Part shown: positions 43,810 through 53,253 of the stretch, in pieces | Layout of the letters: every line of letters begins with the position of its first letter | Position numbering within the stretch: the stretch's first letter is position 1 | Assembly: GCA_036960175.1 (NCBI GenBank) | Contig: JBALWH010000010.1 | Coordinates: forward strand, 44,651 to 108,650 | DNA length: 64,000 nucleotides | Direction: 5' to 3' | DNA from: Motiliproteus sp036960175 | GTDB taxonomy: Bacteria > Pseudomonadota > Gammaproteobacteria > Pseudomonadales > Balneatricaceae | Notes under the pieces: generated by a model | Database searches by the model: none | The model's input: only the letters and a program-made list of their open reading frames with translations | What the model was told of the DNA's origin: nothing | Made by a program: the position numbers and the translations under genes

Positions 43810-44752
43810 GCCCGCTACGCATTGGTCAAAAGCAAGTGAGACCGGAACCATTCTCGGCATGAGGATTTTGCTGTTAGTGCATCGCTTTTTTGGGCGCAGG
43901 GGATTTCGTTTTTTACTGTTTCCTCTGATTTTGTATTATTACTTGAGTCAGCCTGTTGCCAGAGATTCGTCCAAGCAATACCTTCAATTATTATTGCCCT
44001 ATATTTCGCCAGAAAAGAGAACTGAGCTGTCATCGTTCCGGCATTTTATGATGTTTGGTGAAGTCCTATTAGACAAGTTTCTTGCATGGATGGGGCGAAT
44101 AGGGAAAAACGATATCGTGTTGGAAACGGCATCCGAGTTTGCACAACTGGGCAAGGACGGAAAAGGAGGTGTTATCGTCGTTTCACATCTAGGAAATACT
44201 GAAATTTGCGGTGCTTTGGCTCAATCTCTTCCCAATATTCGTCTGACCGCACTTGTGTATACTCTACACTCAGAAAAATTTAATACCTTGGTCGATAAGG
44301 TGAACAAGAATTCGCAGATTGAAATGATGCAGGTTACCGAAATATCGCCAGCTACTGCGATGATATTGTCTGAGAGGGTGGCGGCAGGGGAATATATTGT
44401 GATTGCGGGAGATAGAACTCCTGTCACAGGTCAGTCTCGAATTTCTCTAGTTCGTTTTCTCGGCAAGCTTGCCCCGATGCCCCAGGGTGCCTTTATTCTA
44501 GCTGGCTTATTGAAGTGCCCGGTTTACCTAATGTTCTGTCTGAAGGCGAAATCTAAATATCATATTTATTTGGAACGTTTTTCGGGACGTATAGAGTTTT
44601 CCCGAAAGCTGCGCGAACAAGCTATCAATACTGCGGTTCAGCAGTATGCGGAGCGCTTGGAGTATTATTGTATTAAGGCGCCATTGCAGTGGTTTAATTT
44701 TTTCCCTTATTGGCGTGATTCTGTTGAAGTGCCTGCTCAAAGTTCATCGTGA
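43802..44752 (+). CDS. LpxL/HtrB-like lipid acyltransferase
   Basis: A 316-residue protein with the LpxL-family catalytic HLGNTE motif near residue 130 (family HxxxxD/E) and an IVIAGDRTPVTG segment near 198. An N-terminal hydrophobic stretch suggests inner-membrane association. It likely transfers a fatty acyl or polyene acyl chain from a carrier protein to the lipid anchor. It overlaps the glycosyltransferase by 8 bases. Confidence 0.82.
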   Translation: MSRPATHWSKASETGTILGMRILLLVHRFFGRRGFRFLLFPLILYYYLSQPVARDSSKQYLQLLLPYISPEKRTELSSFRHFMMFGEVLLDKFLAWMGRIGKNDIVLETASEFAQLGKDGKGGVIVVSHLGNTEICGALAQSLPNIRLTALVYTLHSEKFNTLVDKVNKNSQIEMMQVTEISPATAMILSERVAAGEYIVIAGDRTPVTGQSRISLVRFLGKLAPMPQGAFILAGLLKCPVYLMFCLKAKSKYHIYLERFSGRIEFSRKLREQAINTAVQQYAERLEYYCIKAPLQWFNFFPYWRDSVEVPAQSSS

Positions 44753-44828
44753 ATTACGATGTGCTTCATCGATCTATGTGCCTTCCACCAGGGAAGTCTA
44801 GATATAGCTTTTGCTAAGGAAGTAAGTT

Positions 44829-45233
44829 GTGATAGACGCGGAAGTCCTTATAGAAATTCCTTTTCACGATGTTGATGTTATGCACGTAGCTTGGCATGGG
44901 CATTACGCCAAATATATGGAAATTGCTCGTTGTGCTTTGTTAGACAAAATTGACTACAACTACCCGCAGATGGAAGCCTCTGGATTTGCTTGGCCAGTCA
45001 TTGATATGCGGATTCGTTACGCACAGCCTTTACGCTTTCAACAACGAGTCAGGGTTAAGGCAACGTTACTGGAATGGGAAAATAGACTCAAAATCGACTA
45101 TTTGATTGAGGATGCGAATACCGAGCAGCGTTTGACCAAGGCCTTTACTGTTCAGGTCGCTGTTGATATAGAGTCAGGCGATATGCTCTATGCTTCTCCG
45201 CAGGTTTTGTTGAGCAAGTTGGGAATAGCATAA
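44829..45233 (+). CDS. apeK: Hot-dog acyl thioesterase (4HBT family)
   Basis: A 134-residue thioesterase with the FHDVDVMHVAWHGHYAKYME motif (likely catalytic Asp16) typical of 4-hydroxybenzoyl-CoA thioesterase-like proteins. In the polyene setting it probably frees stalled or finished chains. The start is a GTG at 44829 with AAGGA upstream, following a 76-base gap, one of the few non-overlapping junctions of the operon. Confidence 0.85.
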   Translation: MIDAEVLIEIPFHDVDVMHVAWHGHYAKYMEIARCALLDKIDYNYPQMEASGFAWPVIDMRIRYAQPLRFQQRVRVKATLLEWENRLKIDYLIEDANTEQRLTKAFTVQVAVDIESGDMLYASPQVLLSKLGIA

Positions 45234-45796
45234 TGGTTCGCTATCTCATCGTGATTGTTTTTTTCTTTGCACCCATAGCAACTGCTGCTGAATTAACTTT
45301 CTCAGAACTCCAAAAAATTTCCAATCCTCCTTTAAACCATGAAGGAACCTTTCTGCAGAAAAAGTACCTTGGCACGTTGGATATAGAGCTAAAATCGACA
45401 GGCGTCTTTAGCTATCAACGAGATGAATGGCTGCGGTGGGAGACCCTGAAACCGTTACAAAATGAGTTGTTGGTGACCTCCGAATCCATTGTTAATCGGC
45501 AGGGCAATCAAGAAATTATGAGGTTGGAAAAAAGCGCCAATTCCGCCACTTCTGCGCTCCATGATATTTTGTTTTCGGTATTGACCTCAGACTGGGAGAA
45601 ACTTGCTAATTACTTTGAAATATCAGGGGTGATTGAGGCTGAAGGCTGGTCTGTAGCGCTACAACCCTTAGAGAACAAAATGGTGCTATTTGTTGATCGG
45701 GTCGAAATACGGGGAGGCGCCTTTGTACGGGAAATAATTTTATACGAAAGCAGTGGTGATCGGACGACGATTCAATTTGATAACCTGAGCAAATGA
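45233..45796 (+). CDS. apeL: LolA-like periplasmic outer-membrane lipoprotein carrier homologue
   Basis: A 187-residue protein with a signal peptide (MVRYLIVIVFFFAPIATAA). The mature part resembles the LolA-like proteins of polyene clusters (GTFLQKKYLGTLDIELKSTGVFSY pattern, seen as FLQKKYLG and STGVFSYQRDEWLRWET). It probably shields the lipid product in the periplasm and hands it to the outer membrane. One-base overlap with the thioesterase and four-base overlap with the exporter. Confidence 0.82.
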   Translation: MVRYLIVIVFFFAPIATAAELTFSELQKISNPPLNHEGTFLQKKYLGTLDIELKSTGVFSYQRDEWLRWETLKPLQNELLVTSESIVNRQGNQEIMRLEKSANSATSALHDILFSVLTSDWEKLANYFEISGVIEAEGWSVALQPLENKMVLFVDRVEIRGGAFVREIILYESSGDRTTIQFDNLSK

Positions 45797-48141
45797 AATC
45801 AAGTGCCGCAATATTGCGATGGGCTGCATATAGCTGGTTTGGGCTTGTTATTGCGGTCGTTTTTCTGGCCTTTAGACAGCACCATATTATTGATTCAAGC
45901 ATCCTGACGCTGCTTCCTAAATCTGAACAGCAGGCGTTCGTTCAGCAGGCTGCTGATAGCATGTCGGCACAGTTTTCCAATCGCTTGATCATGCTACTGT
46001 CCGGGGAAAGCGACGAGAAGGTTCGTTCAGCGGTGACTCCATTGGCGCAGGAATTATCTGAGTCAGCCGATATTTCTGAGGTTTTATTTCAAATCGAAGA
46101 AAAGGGTATCGGACGGCTTAGGGATGACCTTTACCCCTATCGATTTTCAATCCTTGGTGAAGAAACCAGGAAGCTCATGCTGGCCGGTGAATATAGTCAG
46201 GTCAGAGACCGTGCATTGGTTAGACTTCTTAGCCCCCTGTCGCCAACGGGCAGTCATGTGGTTGATGATCCTTTTAGCCTATTTGATGAGCTCCTCTCGA
46301 GTCGTAATGACGAGCTCAATGTTCAGGTATCAGATTCATTTCTAAAAGTAACAGGCACTAATTTCCCCACATACATGCTGATGGTTACCCTATCCGGTGA
46401 TCCATTTTCTCCAGATTTACAAGGCCGGGTTTTGGGCACTATATCTCGGCATGAACAGGTCCTTAAAGAGTCCGGCGTCAGTATTCAGACCTCTGGAATG
46501 TTAATGCATGCCGCCGCTGGCGCAACTCAAGCCAGCCGTGAAATGTCGACTATAGGGATTGGTTCTCTAGCCGGGATTGTACTGGTCATGTTGATGGTTT
46601 TTCGCCAGTTCAGTAGTTTGTTGCTGATACTGGTGCCGGTAGCTGTTGGATGTTCTGTCGCAGCAGCTGTCAGCATTTTGGTGTTTGATCGGGTCCACAT
46701 CGTTACTTTCGCATTTGGCGCAGGGTTGGTCGGCGTCTCGATTGATTATGCGCTGCACTTCCTGTGTGAGCGTCGGGCTACCGCGTCGAAAAATGTATTG
46801 AAAAAAATATTGCCTGGTTTGTTATTAGGTCTTTTATCTAGTGTTTTCGCCTATGCTGCCCAGGCTTTGACGCCTTTTCCTGGTTTACGGCAGATGGCTG
46901 TTTTTTCTGTTGTAGGTTTATGTGCATCATGGCTCACCGTTGTACTGTGGTTTCCATATTTGACTTCAAAACAACATCAGTCACGGCCATCTGTGGTCAG
47001 CTATTTAAACAAGGTGCGCAATATCTTCCCTCGGTTGGAGGGTAATCCTATTCTGATCATCTTAGTCGTCGTAACTTTATGTGTTGCTATCAACGCTTTG
47101 CGGGGTGGTTCAAATCAAGATGATGTTCGGCTGTTACAAACCTCACCACCGGAGTTACTTACCCAAGAAAAAAATGTTCAAAAATTGCTGGGGATGAATG
47201 GTAGCTCTCAGTTTTTCTTGGTGTTAGCAGGGTCTTTGGATCAATGCTTGGAAAGGGAAGAGCGACTAGTCGAAGAACTGAATCGCTTAAAATCGCTAGG
47301 GCATATTCGTGGATATCAATCCTTATCGACGGTGTTGCCGTCATTAAGCAGGCAGGTCGAAAATATAGAGTTAGTTGAACAGGTATATAGCAGTCAGCTG
47401 CCATCGTTCTACAGCACGTTGGGGTTGCCGGACGCCATGTTATCCAAGGCTGCTGATCATCTAGATCAAACCAAGTTTCAGCCTTTGACTGCTGAGGTAT
47501 GGTTACAACAAAAGGGCAATGACAGCTGGAAGAATCTAATTGTTGAGCAGTCCGAAGAACAAGTCGCGACTATCATCCAGCTTAAAGGAGATCTAGACGA
47601 CGATGCCTTGCAGCAACTGGAGCTCTTGTCCGACCCCGATCATGGACTCATCTTCGTCGACCAGGTGCAGAACATCACGGCGCTTCTTGGTAAATACCGA
47701 GTGCAGATAGTCGAACTAGTTGTTATTGCATATCTGTGTGTCTTTCTCATTTTATGCTTCAGATATAGAACGCAAGTTTGGCGGGTGGTAATTCCACCTT
47801 TACTAGCCTCAATATACACACTGGCATTATTGGTTGAGTTTGAGTCTGGGATAAACCTCTTCCATTTAATGGCGCTAATTTTGGTTTTAGGGATTGGGCT
47901 AGATATGGGGATTTTCCTAACGGAAACAGATGATGATCCGAATACGTGGCTGGCGATCTCGCTGTCGGCCTATACGAGTTTATTAGCATTCGGTTTACTG
48001 GCGTTGAGTAACACTCCGGTTTTACATCATTTTGGAGTTACCGTCTTGATCGGTTTGACGCTGGTTTGGATATTGACACCGATGATGCGTGTCAAGGTGG
48101 CAGATGTGTCAGCTCAACCCGATTCAGCAGGTTCCAGTTAG
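45793..48141 (+). CDS. apeM: MMPL/RND-family exporter
   Basis: A 782-residue transporter with two sets of membrane helices and large periplasmic domains. The RND-type motifs GVSIDYALHFL (near residue 315) and GIGLDMGIFLTE (near 700) sit in the central helices of each half. MMPL proteins of this kind move lipids. It should lift the polyene lipid out of the inner membrane, working with the LolA-like protein and the following lipoprotein. Confidence 0.88.
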   Translation: MKSSAAILRWAAYSWFGLVIAVVFLAFRQHHIIDSSILTLLPKSEQQAFVQQAADSMSAQFSNRLIMLLSGESDEKVRSAVTPLAQELSESADISEVLFQIEEKGIGRLRDDLYPYRFSILGEETRKLMLAGEYSQVRDRALVRLLSPLSPTGSHVVDDPFSLFDELLSSRNDELNVQVSDSFLKVTGTNFPTYMLMVTLSGDPFSPDLQGRVLGTISRHEQVLKESGVSIQTSGMLMHAAAGATQASREMSTIGIGSLAGIVLVMLMVFRQFSSLLLILVPVAVGCSVAAAVSILVFDRVHIVTFAFGAGLVGVSIDYALHFLCERRATASKNVLKKILPGLLLGLLSSVFAYAAQALTPFPGLRQMAVFSVVGLCASWLTVVLWFPYLTSKQHQSRPSVVSYLNKVRNIFPRLEGNPILIILVVVTLCVAINALRGGSNQDDVRLLQTSPPELLTQEKNVQKLLGMNGSSQFFLVLAGSLDQCLEREERLVEELNRLKSLGHIRGYQSLSTVLPSLSRQVENIELVEQVYSSQLPSFYSTLGLPDAMLSKAADHLDQTKFQPLTAEVWLQQKGNDSWKNLIVEQSEEQVATIIQLKGDLDDDALQQLELLSDPDHGLIFVDQVQNITALLGKYRVQIVELVVIAYLCVFLILCFRYRTQVWRVVIPPLLASIYTLALLVEFESGINLFHLMALILVLGIGLDMGIFLTETDDDPNTWLAISLSAYTSLLAFGLLALSNTPVLHHFGVTVLIGLTLVWILTPMMRVKVADVSAQPDSAGSS

Positions 48142-48208
48142 ACAGAAATACGAATTAAGTTCTTATTGCGTTGATTAATGCAGTTGTTTGATGGGCATCA
48201 TTTTATTT

Positions 48209-48240
48209 AACGGCAGTATCTGTTTTTTATAGCTGTCGTT
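48209..48240 (+). other. Hairpin in the gap between exporter and lipoprotein genes
   Basis: AACGGCAG (48209-48216) pairs with CTGTCGTT (48233-48240), with one G-T pair and a 16-base T-rich loop, just before the lipoprotein ribosome site. It could trim or attenuate the operon mRNA; weak evidence. Confidence 0.35.
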
Positions 48241-48249
48241 ACGAGGGGC

Positions 48250-48810
48250 ATGTATAGAAAGATGCTGAAACTGATAAAAGTCTTAGTCATAACCGTACTT
48301 TTTTGTTTGAGTGGCTGTAGTTCAATCGGTCTTCAGCGTTTGGATTCTGGAGACTTGAAATTACTTCCTCTCGAGGAAGGTCCACCTGCTTCTTTGATAA
48401 AGCAGATTATTGCCATGAGTTCTCAGGGACAAGAACGCGAGTTCATATCAGTTTTGAAATTACAACATGACCGATTGATCCTTGTCGCGCTGTGGCCTAC
48501 GGGGCAAAAATTGATGGAGCTGGAATATGATGGTTCGCGGTTGACACAGCAAAACTTCACACCCTTGGATTTAGATGGTGAGTTGTTAACTGCCGTCGTA
48601 CAATTTGTTCTTTGGCCAGAGCCATCGATCAGGAAAAATTATCCAGAATCTGAAGGATGGGTTTTGGAGCTAGGGGTGAAACAGCGCTCTTTACTGACCG
48701 CGTCAGGAATATTGTTAAACGTTGCCTATTTAGAAAATGAGATAGTGATTGATAATTTTGACCGTGATTATCGTGTGAAGGTGAAAATGCTCGAGAAAAA
48801 GGATTTATGA
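48250..48810 (+). CDS. apeN: DUF3261 lipoprotein of the aryl polyene cluster
   Basis: A 186-residue lipoprotein with a lipobox (LFCLSGC) about 22 residues in. The mature protein resembles DUF3261 members found in polyene clusters. It is probably outer-membrane located and may act like LolB, taking product from the LolA-like carrier. ATG 48262 is an alternative start because the GAGGGG site is very close to ATG 48250. It overlaps the ketosynthase gene by 4 bases. Confidence 0.78.
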   Translation: MYRKMLKLIKVLVITVLFCLSGCSSIGLQRLDSGDLKLLPLEEGPPASLIKQIIAMSSQGQEREFISVLKLQHDRLILVALWPTGQKLMELEYDGSRLTQQNFTPLDLDGELLTAVVQFVLWPEPSIRKNYPESEGWVLELGVKQRSLLTASGILLNVAYLENEIVIDNFDRDYRVKVKMLEKKDL

Positions 48811-49997
48811 CAGCGACAAAGTGTTATCTAAATGCACTCGGGATATTGTGTGCAGCGGGCGACTCAGGGTCCGCTGTAGCGGCAAACTTACAAACCCAGC
48901 GAGAGAGTCTGACGTTTACTGATGCATACAGTGACGGCCGTCCACTGCCGCTGGGGTTGTACCGGGGTGGTCTGCCGGCTATTCCTTTAAAGAGCAAGAA
49001 ATGGAACACTCGCAATAATCAGTTCGCGTTGGCTGCCATTCAGCAAATTTACCAAGACGTACAGAGTACCCTGAAGTCGTTTGGGGCTCATCGAGTGGGC
49101 GTGGTTATTGGTACCAGTACGTCAGGTATTGCTGAGAGCGAAATGGCGATTAAGCATTGGAGCAAGACATCTGAGCTGCCAGCCGAATTTGATTACAGCT
49201 TTCAGGAAATGGGTGCGACTGCTCAGTTTGTAGCGCAGGTCCTGGGTATAAAGGGTCCTTCATTTGGTATTTCAACAGCATGCTCATCAGGCGCGAAAGC
49301 ATTGGCGTCTGCCAGACGTCTAATTCGAGCCGGTATATGCGATGCCGTTATTGCCGGAGGTGTTGACACTCTTTGTCATCTTACTGTTCGTGGTTTTTCT
49401 TCTCTTGAGGCTGTCAGTGATAGCCGCTGTAACCCATTCAGCAAAAATAGATCGGGTATCAATATAGGAGAAGGCGCGGCTATTTTTTTGGTCACGGCAG
49501 AAGCGACAGGTTGTGAATTGGCGGGGGTTGGAGAAGGGTCGGATGCGCACCATATTTCTGCACCAGATCCAACAGGAGATGGCGCAAAAAGGTGTATGTC
49601 TGCCGCTTTAGTGGATGGGGCAATAACTGCGGATGAGGTTGACTATATCAACCTGCATGGTACTGCAACAAAGTTAAATGATCAGATGGAAGCTCGTGCT
49701 GTAGAGGCTGTTTTTGGTGGCAAGATGTTATGCAGTTCAACTAAACCCTTTACCGGACATACCCTGGGAGCCGCTGGCGCTATTGAAGCGGGAATCTGCT
49801 GGCTAGGGCTTACCGGCCAGAGTGAGTTAAATATCCGACCTCCAGTTCAGTTATGGGATGGCGTTGAAGATCCAGAGCTTCCTCGCCTCCGACTAGTAAC
49901 AGCTGAAAGCAAACTAGATGCCCCTCAACGCTGCGCGTTAAGTAACTCTTTTGCCTTTGGTGGTAACAATATTTCTTTGTTGTTAAGGCGTATTTGA
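48807..49997 (+). CDS. apeO: Beta-ketoacyl synthase (ApeO type)
   Basis: A 396-residue ketosynthase with a full Cys-His-His triad: Cys159 in STACSSGAK, His284 in NLHGTATK, His318 in FTGHTLGAAG. It elongates the polyene with malonyl units. In studied systems this protein works as a heterodimer with the short KS-like protein made from the first gene of this operon. Confidence 0.88.
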   Translation: MTATKCYLNALGILCAAGDSGSAVAANLQTQRESLTFTDAYSDGRPLPLGLYRGGLPAIPLKSKKWNTRNNQFALAAIQQIYQDVQSTLKSFGAHRVGVVIGTSTSGIAESEMAIKHWSKTSELPAEFDYSFQEMGATAQFVAQVLGIKGPSFGISTACSSGAKALASARRLIRAGICDAVIAGGVDTLCHLTVRGFSSLEAVSDSRCNPFSKNRSGINIGEGAAIFLVTAEATGCELAGVGEGSDAHHISAPDPTGDGAKRCMSAALVDGAITADEVDYINLHGTATKLNDQMEARAVEAVFGGKMLCSSTKPFTGHTLGAAGAIEAGICWLGLTGQSELNIRPPVQLWDGVEDPELPRLRLVTAESKLDAPQRCALSNSFAFGGNNISLLLRRI

Positions 49998-49999
49998 TC

Positions 50000-50449
50000 G
50001 TGAAAGAATTTGGTGTGAATGAGTTGGTCCCTCATAGTGGAAGTATGAGTCTTCTCAGTAAAATTGTTGATTATGGAGAAGACTGGCTGTACGCAGAAGT
50101 TCAAATCAATAACGATTCTATGTTTGTAGATGAACGTGGAGTGCCAGCATGGATAGGCCTTGAATACATGGCGCAGGCGGTCGCCGCACATGCCGGTTCG
50201 CAAGAGAGAAAAGATGGTCAGGCACCCAAATTGGGGTTTTTACTGGGTACTCGAAAATACATCTGCAGTGCTGATTATTTTTCGTTAGGTCAGGTGCTTT
50301 CAATAAAAGTACAGAGAGTCATTCAAGGAGAAAATGGTCTCAGTGCTTTCCAGTGCTTTTTGCACGGCGAAAATATAGAGGCCACGGCTAGCCTAAATGT
50401 ATTTCAGCCTAATGATGCCAGTGAATTTTTAAAGGAAGCGAGCTCATGA
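50000..50449 (+). CDS. apeP: 3-hydroxyacyl-ACP dehydratase-like hot-dog protein (ApeP type)
   Basis: A 149-residue hot-dog fold protein with LVPHSGSMSLLSKI (likely catalytic His) and WIGLEYMAQAVAAHAG (likely Glu) motifs characteristic of ApeP-like dehydratases. It probably partners the dehydratase domain fused to the ligase. A TTG at 49994 is an in-frame alternative start; GTG 50000 was preferred by codon type, with AAGG 11 bases upstream. It overlaps the ketoreductase gene by 4 bases. Confidence 0.82.
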   Translation: MKEFGVNELVPHSGSMSLLSKIVDYGEDWLYAEVQINNDSMFVDERGVPAWIGLEYMAQAVAAHAGSQERKDGQAPKLGFLLGTRKYICSADYFSLGQVLSIKVQRVIQGENGLSAFQCFLHGENIEATASLNVFQPNDASEFLKEASS

Positions 50450-51171
50450 AAGGGACAGTTTTGGTGACCGGTTCTAGTCGTGGGATAGGCAAGGGAATCG
50501 CCTTGTGTCTTGCTAAAAGCGGGTACGATATAGTCTTACATTGCCGTCAGGGTCGTGAACAGACTGATGAAGTCGCGAGAGAAATAGAAACGATTGGTCG
50601 CAGTGTGCGAGTATTGCAATTTGATGTGTCTGACCGAGCCGAGAGTTGCCAGGCTTTGGAGCAGGATATGGAGCAGTTTGGGGCCTACTATGGAGTGGTT
50701 TGTAATGCAGGGATTGCTAAAGATAACGCATTTCCCGCCATGCCGGGTGAAGATTGGGACCAGGTTATAAGAACCAATTTGGACGGATTTTACAACGTAC
50801 TCCATCCCATCATAATGCCAATGATCCGACGCCGAAAGCCAAGTCGAATTGTAACCTTGTCATCAGTTTCCGGAGAAATGGGTAATAGAGGGCAGGTAAA
50901 TTATAGCGCTGCAAAGGCAGGGATTATCGGTGCAACTAAAGCCTTGGCCGTCGAGTTAGCTAAACGGAAAATTACCGTAAATTGCGTGGCCCCTGGGCTG
51001 GTAGATACTGAAATGACAGAACAGCTATCTTTGGACGAAGCACTCAAGTTGGTGCCGATGCAGCGTGTTGGTACTGTTAACGAAGTGGCTGCAACCGTAC
51101 GCTTTTTGATGTCAGAAGATGCTGGGTATATTACACGCCAAGTCATCTCTGTGAATGGTGGAATGTATTGA
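50446..51171 (+). CDS. apeQ: 3-oxoacyl-ACP reductase (FabG-like ketoreductase, ApeQ type)
   Basis: A 241-residue short-chain dehydrogenase with TGSSRGIG (residues 8-15) for NADPH and the catalytic Ser140, Tyr153 and Lys157. It reduces the beta-keto group in each polyene elongation cycle. It overlaps both neighbours (4 bases upstream, 1 base downstream). Confidence 0.9.
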   Translation: MKGTVLVTGSSRGIGKGIALCLAKSGYDIVLHCRQGREQTDEVAREIETIGRSVRVLQFDVSDRAESCQALEQDMEQFGAYYGVVCNAGIAKDNAFPAMPGEDWDQVIRTNLDGFYNVLHPIIMPMIRRRKPSRIVTLSSVSGEMGNRGQVNYSAAKAGIIGATKALAVELAKRKITVNCVAPGLVDTEMTEQLSLDEALKLVPMQRVGTVNEVAATVRFLMSEDAGYITRQVISVNGGMY

Positions 51172-52409
51172 TGAATCGGGTAGTTGTAACAGGGATGGCG
51201 GGATTCTCGCCGATTGGCAATGATTGGGAATCCATTCGGCGTCGATTGGAAGAAATGAAAACAGGGATCACTCGGATTGATGGCTGGGATAAGTACGATG
51301 GATTAAATACCCGCCTTGGTGGTCCGGTATTGGATTTTGAGATACCCGATCACTACACGCGAAAAGAGCTTCGCAGCATGGGGCGAGTGGCCCAGTTGGG
51401 GGTGCGTAGTACCGAACTGGCATTACAAGATGCCAACCTTCTTGATTCAGATATTCTCAGCAGCGGTTCGGTAGGGGTGTCATACGGGTCTTCTATCGGT
51501 GATACAGAGGCCTTCAAAGAATTTGGCAACATGCTGTTAAACCTATCTACTGATGGTTTGAACGCAAACTCTTATATCAAAATGATGGCGCATACCGCGC
51601 CGGTCAATATCGGCGTATATTTTGGTCTGCAAGGTCGCGTAATAACCACATCTAGCGCTTGTACATCGGGCAGCCAAGGTATCGGTTATGCTTACGAAGC
51701 GATAAAAAATGGCCAACAACAAGTGATGGTGGCAGGCGGTTGTGAGGCATTGTGTGCCACCGAAGCGGCTGTGTTCGACACCTTATACGCAACCAGTATT
51801 CGCAATGATGAACCGCACCTGACCCCGAGACCTTTTGACAGAGATCGCGATGGACTAGTCATTGGTGAGGGTGGTTGTACTTTGATCCTAGAAGAACTGC
51901 AGCATGCCGAATCCAGAGGGGCAAAAATTTATGCTGAGATTGTCGGGTTTGGCACTAACTCAGATGGAAGTCATGTGACTCAACCTTCTGCAGAGACGAT
52001 GCAGAAAGTGATGCAATTGTCTTTGAGTGATGCCGGCATAGGGCCGCAGGCCATTGGTTATGTGAGTGCACATGGCACCGCAACGGATCGCGGAGATGTA
52101 GCAGAAAGCCGAGCGACCGCTTCAGTATTTGGAAATAAGACTCCCATTAGTTCCTTGAAAAGTTTTACCGGTCATACACTCGGAGCTTGTGGTGCACTGG
52201 AAGCATGGCTTTCTATTGAAATGATGAATTGCGGTTGGTTTCATGCCACGGCAAATCTGGACAATATAGATTCCAATTGCGGTGATCTAGATTACGTGAT
52301 GCATGAAGGGCGGCATATAGATACTGATTACGTGATGAGTAATAATTTTGCTTTTGGGGGGATAAATACCTCTCTCATTTTTAAACAATGGCCAGCAGCC
52401 AACGGATAG
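51171..52409 (+). CDS. apeR: Second beta-ketoacyl synthase (ApeR type)
   Basis: A 412-residue FabF/FabB-like ketosynthase: Cys164 in SSACTSGSQG, His in SAHGTATDRGD, His in FTGHTLGACG. In characterised clusters ApeR complements the ApeO:ApeC pair, handling a subset of chain lengths or the first condensation. ATG 51171 overlaps the ketoreductase stop by one base (TGATG). It lies 15 bases before the HEAT-like gene. Confidence 0.88.
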   Translation: MNRVVVTGMAGFSPIGNDWESIRRRLEEMKTGITRIDGWDKYDGLNTRLGGPVLDFEIPDHYTRKELRSMGRVAQLGVRSTELALQDANLLDSDILSSGSVGVSYGSSIGDTEAFKEFGNMLLNLSTDGLNANSYIKMMAHTAPVNIGVYFGLQGRVITTSSACTSGSQGIGYAYEAIKNGQQQVMVAGGCEALCATEAAVFDTLYATSIRNDEPHLTPRPFDRDRDGLVIGEGGCTLILEELQHAESRGAKIYAEIVGFGTNSDGSHVTQPSAETMQKVMQLSLSDAGIGPQAIGYVSAHGTATDRGDVAESRATASVFGNKTPISSLKSFTGHTLGACGALEAWLSIEMMNCGWFHATANLDNIDSNCGDLDYVMHEGRHIDTDYVMSNNFAFGGINTSLIFKQWPAANG

Positions 52410-52424
52410 GGAAGGAACCTGAGT

Positions 52425-53174
52425 ATGAGAATGATTAGATTCGTGGTAATTCTATTATCGATGATGATATCAATTCCGACGTCAGCCTTTACGACGAATG
52501 ACGAACGTATTGACCACTATTTGAAAATATTGAACTCACCAAATTTGAAAAGAACGCAAAAAATGGTGGAACGTTTGCAGTGGTCTGGCGTGTCGGATCC
52601 GAGACTATTTGATGATTTAGAAAAACGTATATTTGAACATTATTTGGATGAGGAAATAGATGGGCGCCTAGAAAATCTGTTGGCTCATATGGTTCGTGCA
52701 CTAGGCTATAGTGGGAATGAAAAGTATCGTGTTTCTCTGGCAAAAATAATAGATAAGACGCCATTATGGAAACTAGAAAAACATGCTAAAAAAGCACTTG
52801 TCGATCTAGATATGCATTCAGAGTGGAACGAATTAGTAGCAGCAAGTTCAATTTCGGTGGAGGGCAAGAGTATTGAGGTTTCCACTTATATGAAAATGCT
52901 GGATGTTGACGATATATTGCTGCAACGAATGGCTGCACGGGCCATATACAATGAGCACCATAACGATTCTGAACTATTAGATTTGGCTGCAAATAAACTG
53001 AAATTACTTTATATGGAACCAGGGTTGGATAAAATTTCGATTGATGCGGCGGCATGGCTAATTAAAGCTATTGGCCAAAGTGGTGAATCGAAGTATGCAG
53101 AGCTGCTAACTGAGGTCGCGAGTGCGACACCTTATGAGAAAATAGGAAAATACGCGGTCAAATTTTCCTATTGA
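52425..53174 (+). CDS. Exported HEAT-like repeat protein, last gene of the polyene operon
   Basis: A 249-residue protein I do not recognise as a named family member. It has a signal peptide (about residues 1-21, ending PTSAF) and two similar halves: residues about 43-125 and 165-248 share the pattern ALGYSGNEKY / AIGQSGESKY followed by a helix, as in HEAT-type alpha-solenoids. It is probably periplasmic and binds another protein or lipid. Being 15 bases after the ketosynthase, before a terminator, it is very likely co-transcribed with the cluster. Confidence 0.75.
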   Translation: MRMIRFVVILLSMMISIPTSAFTTNDERIDHYLKILNSPNLKRTQKMVERLQWSGVSDPRLFDDLEKRIFEHYLDEEIDGRLENLLAHMVRALGYSGNEKYRVSLAKIIDKTPLWKLEKHAKKALVDLDMHSEWNELVAASSISVEGKSIEVSTYMKMLDVDDILLQRMAARAIYNEHHNDSELLDLAANKLKLLYMEPGLDKISIDAAAWLIKAIGQSGESKYAELLTEVASATPYEKIGKYAVKFSY

Positions 53175-53189
53175 TCCTCTTCCCTGCTT

Positions 53190-53217
53190 AAAAGGGCTGT
53201 CAATCAGCCCTTTTTTT
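53190..53217 (+). terminator. Intrinsic terminator of the aryl polyene operon
   Basis: A stem AAAGGGCTG (53191-53199) with CAGCCCTTT (53205-53213), 5-base loop, then a run of T to 53217. A-tract on the left could serve the convergent methyltransferase gene too. Confidence 0.92.
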
Positions 53218-53253
53218 GGTTTCTAAATATTCTGTTTATAAATCCCATAAGTT

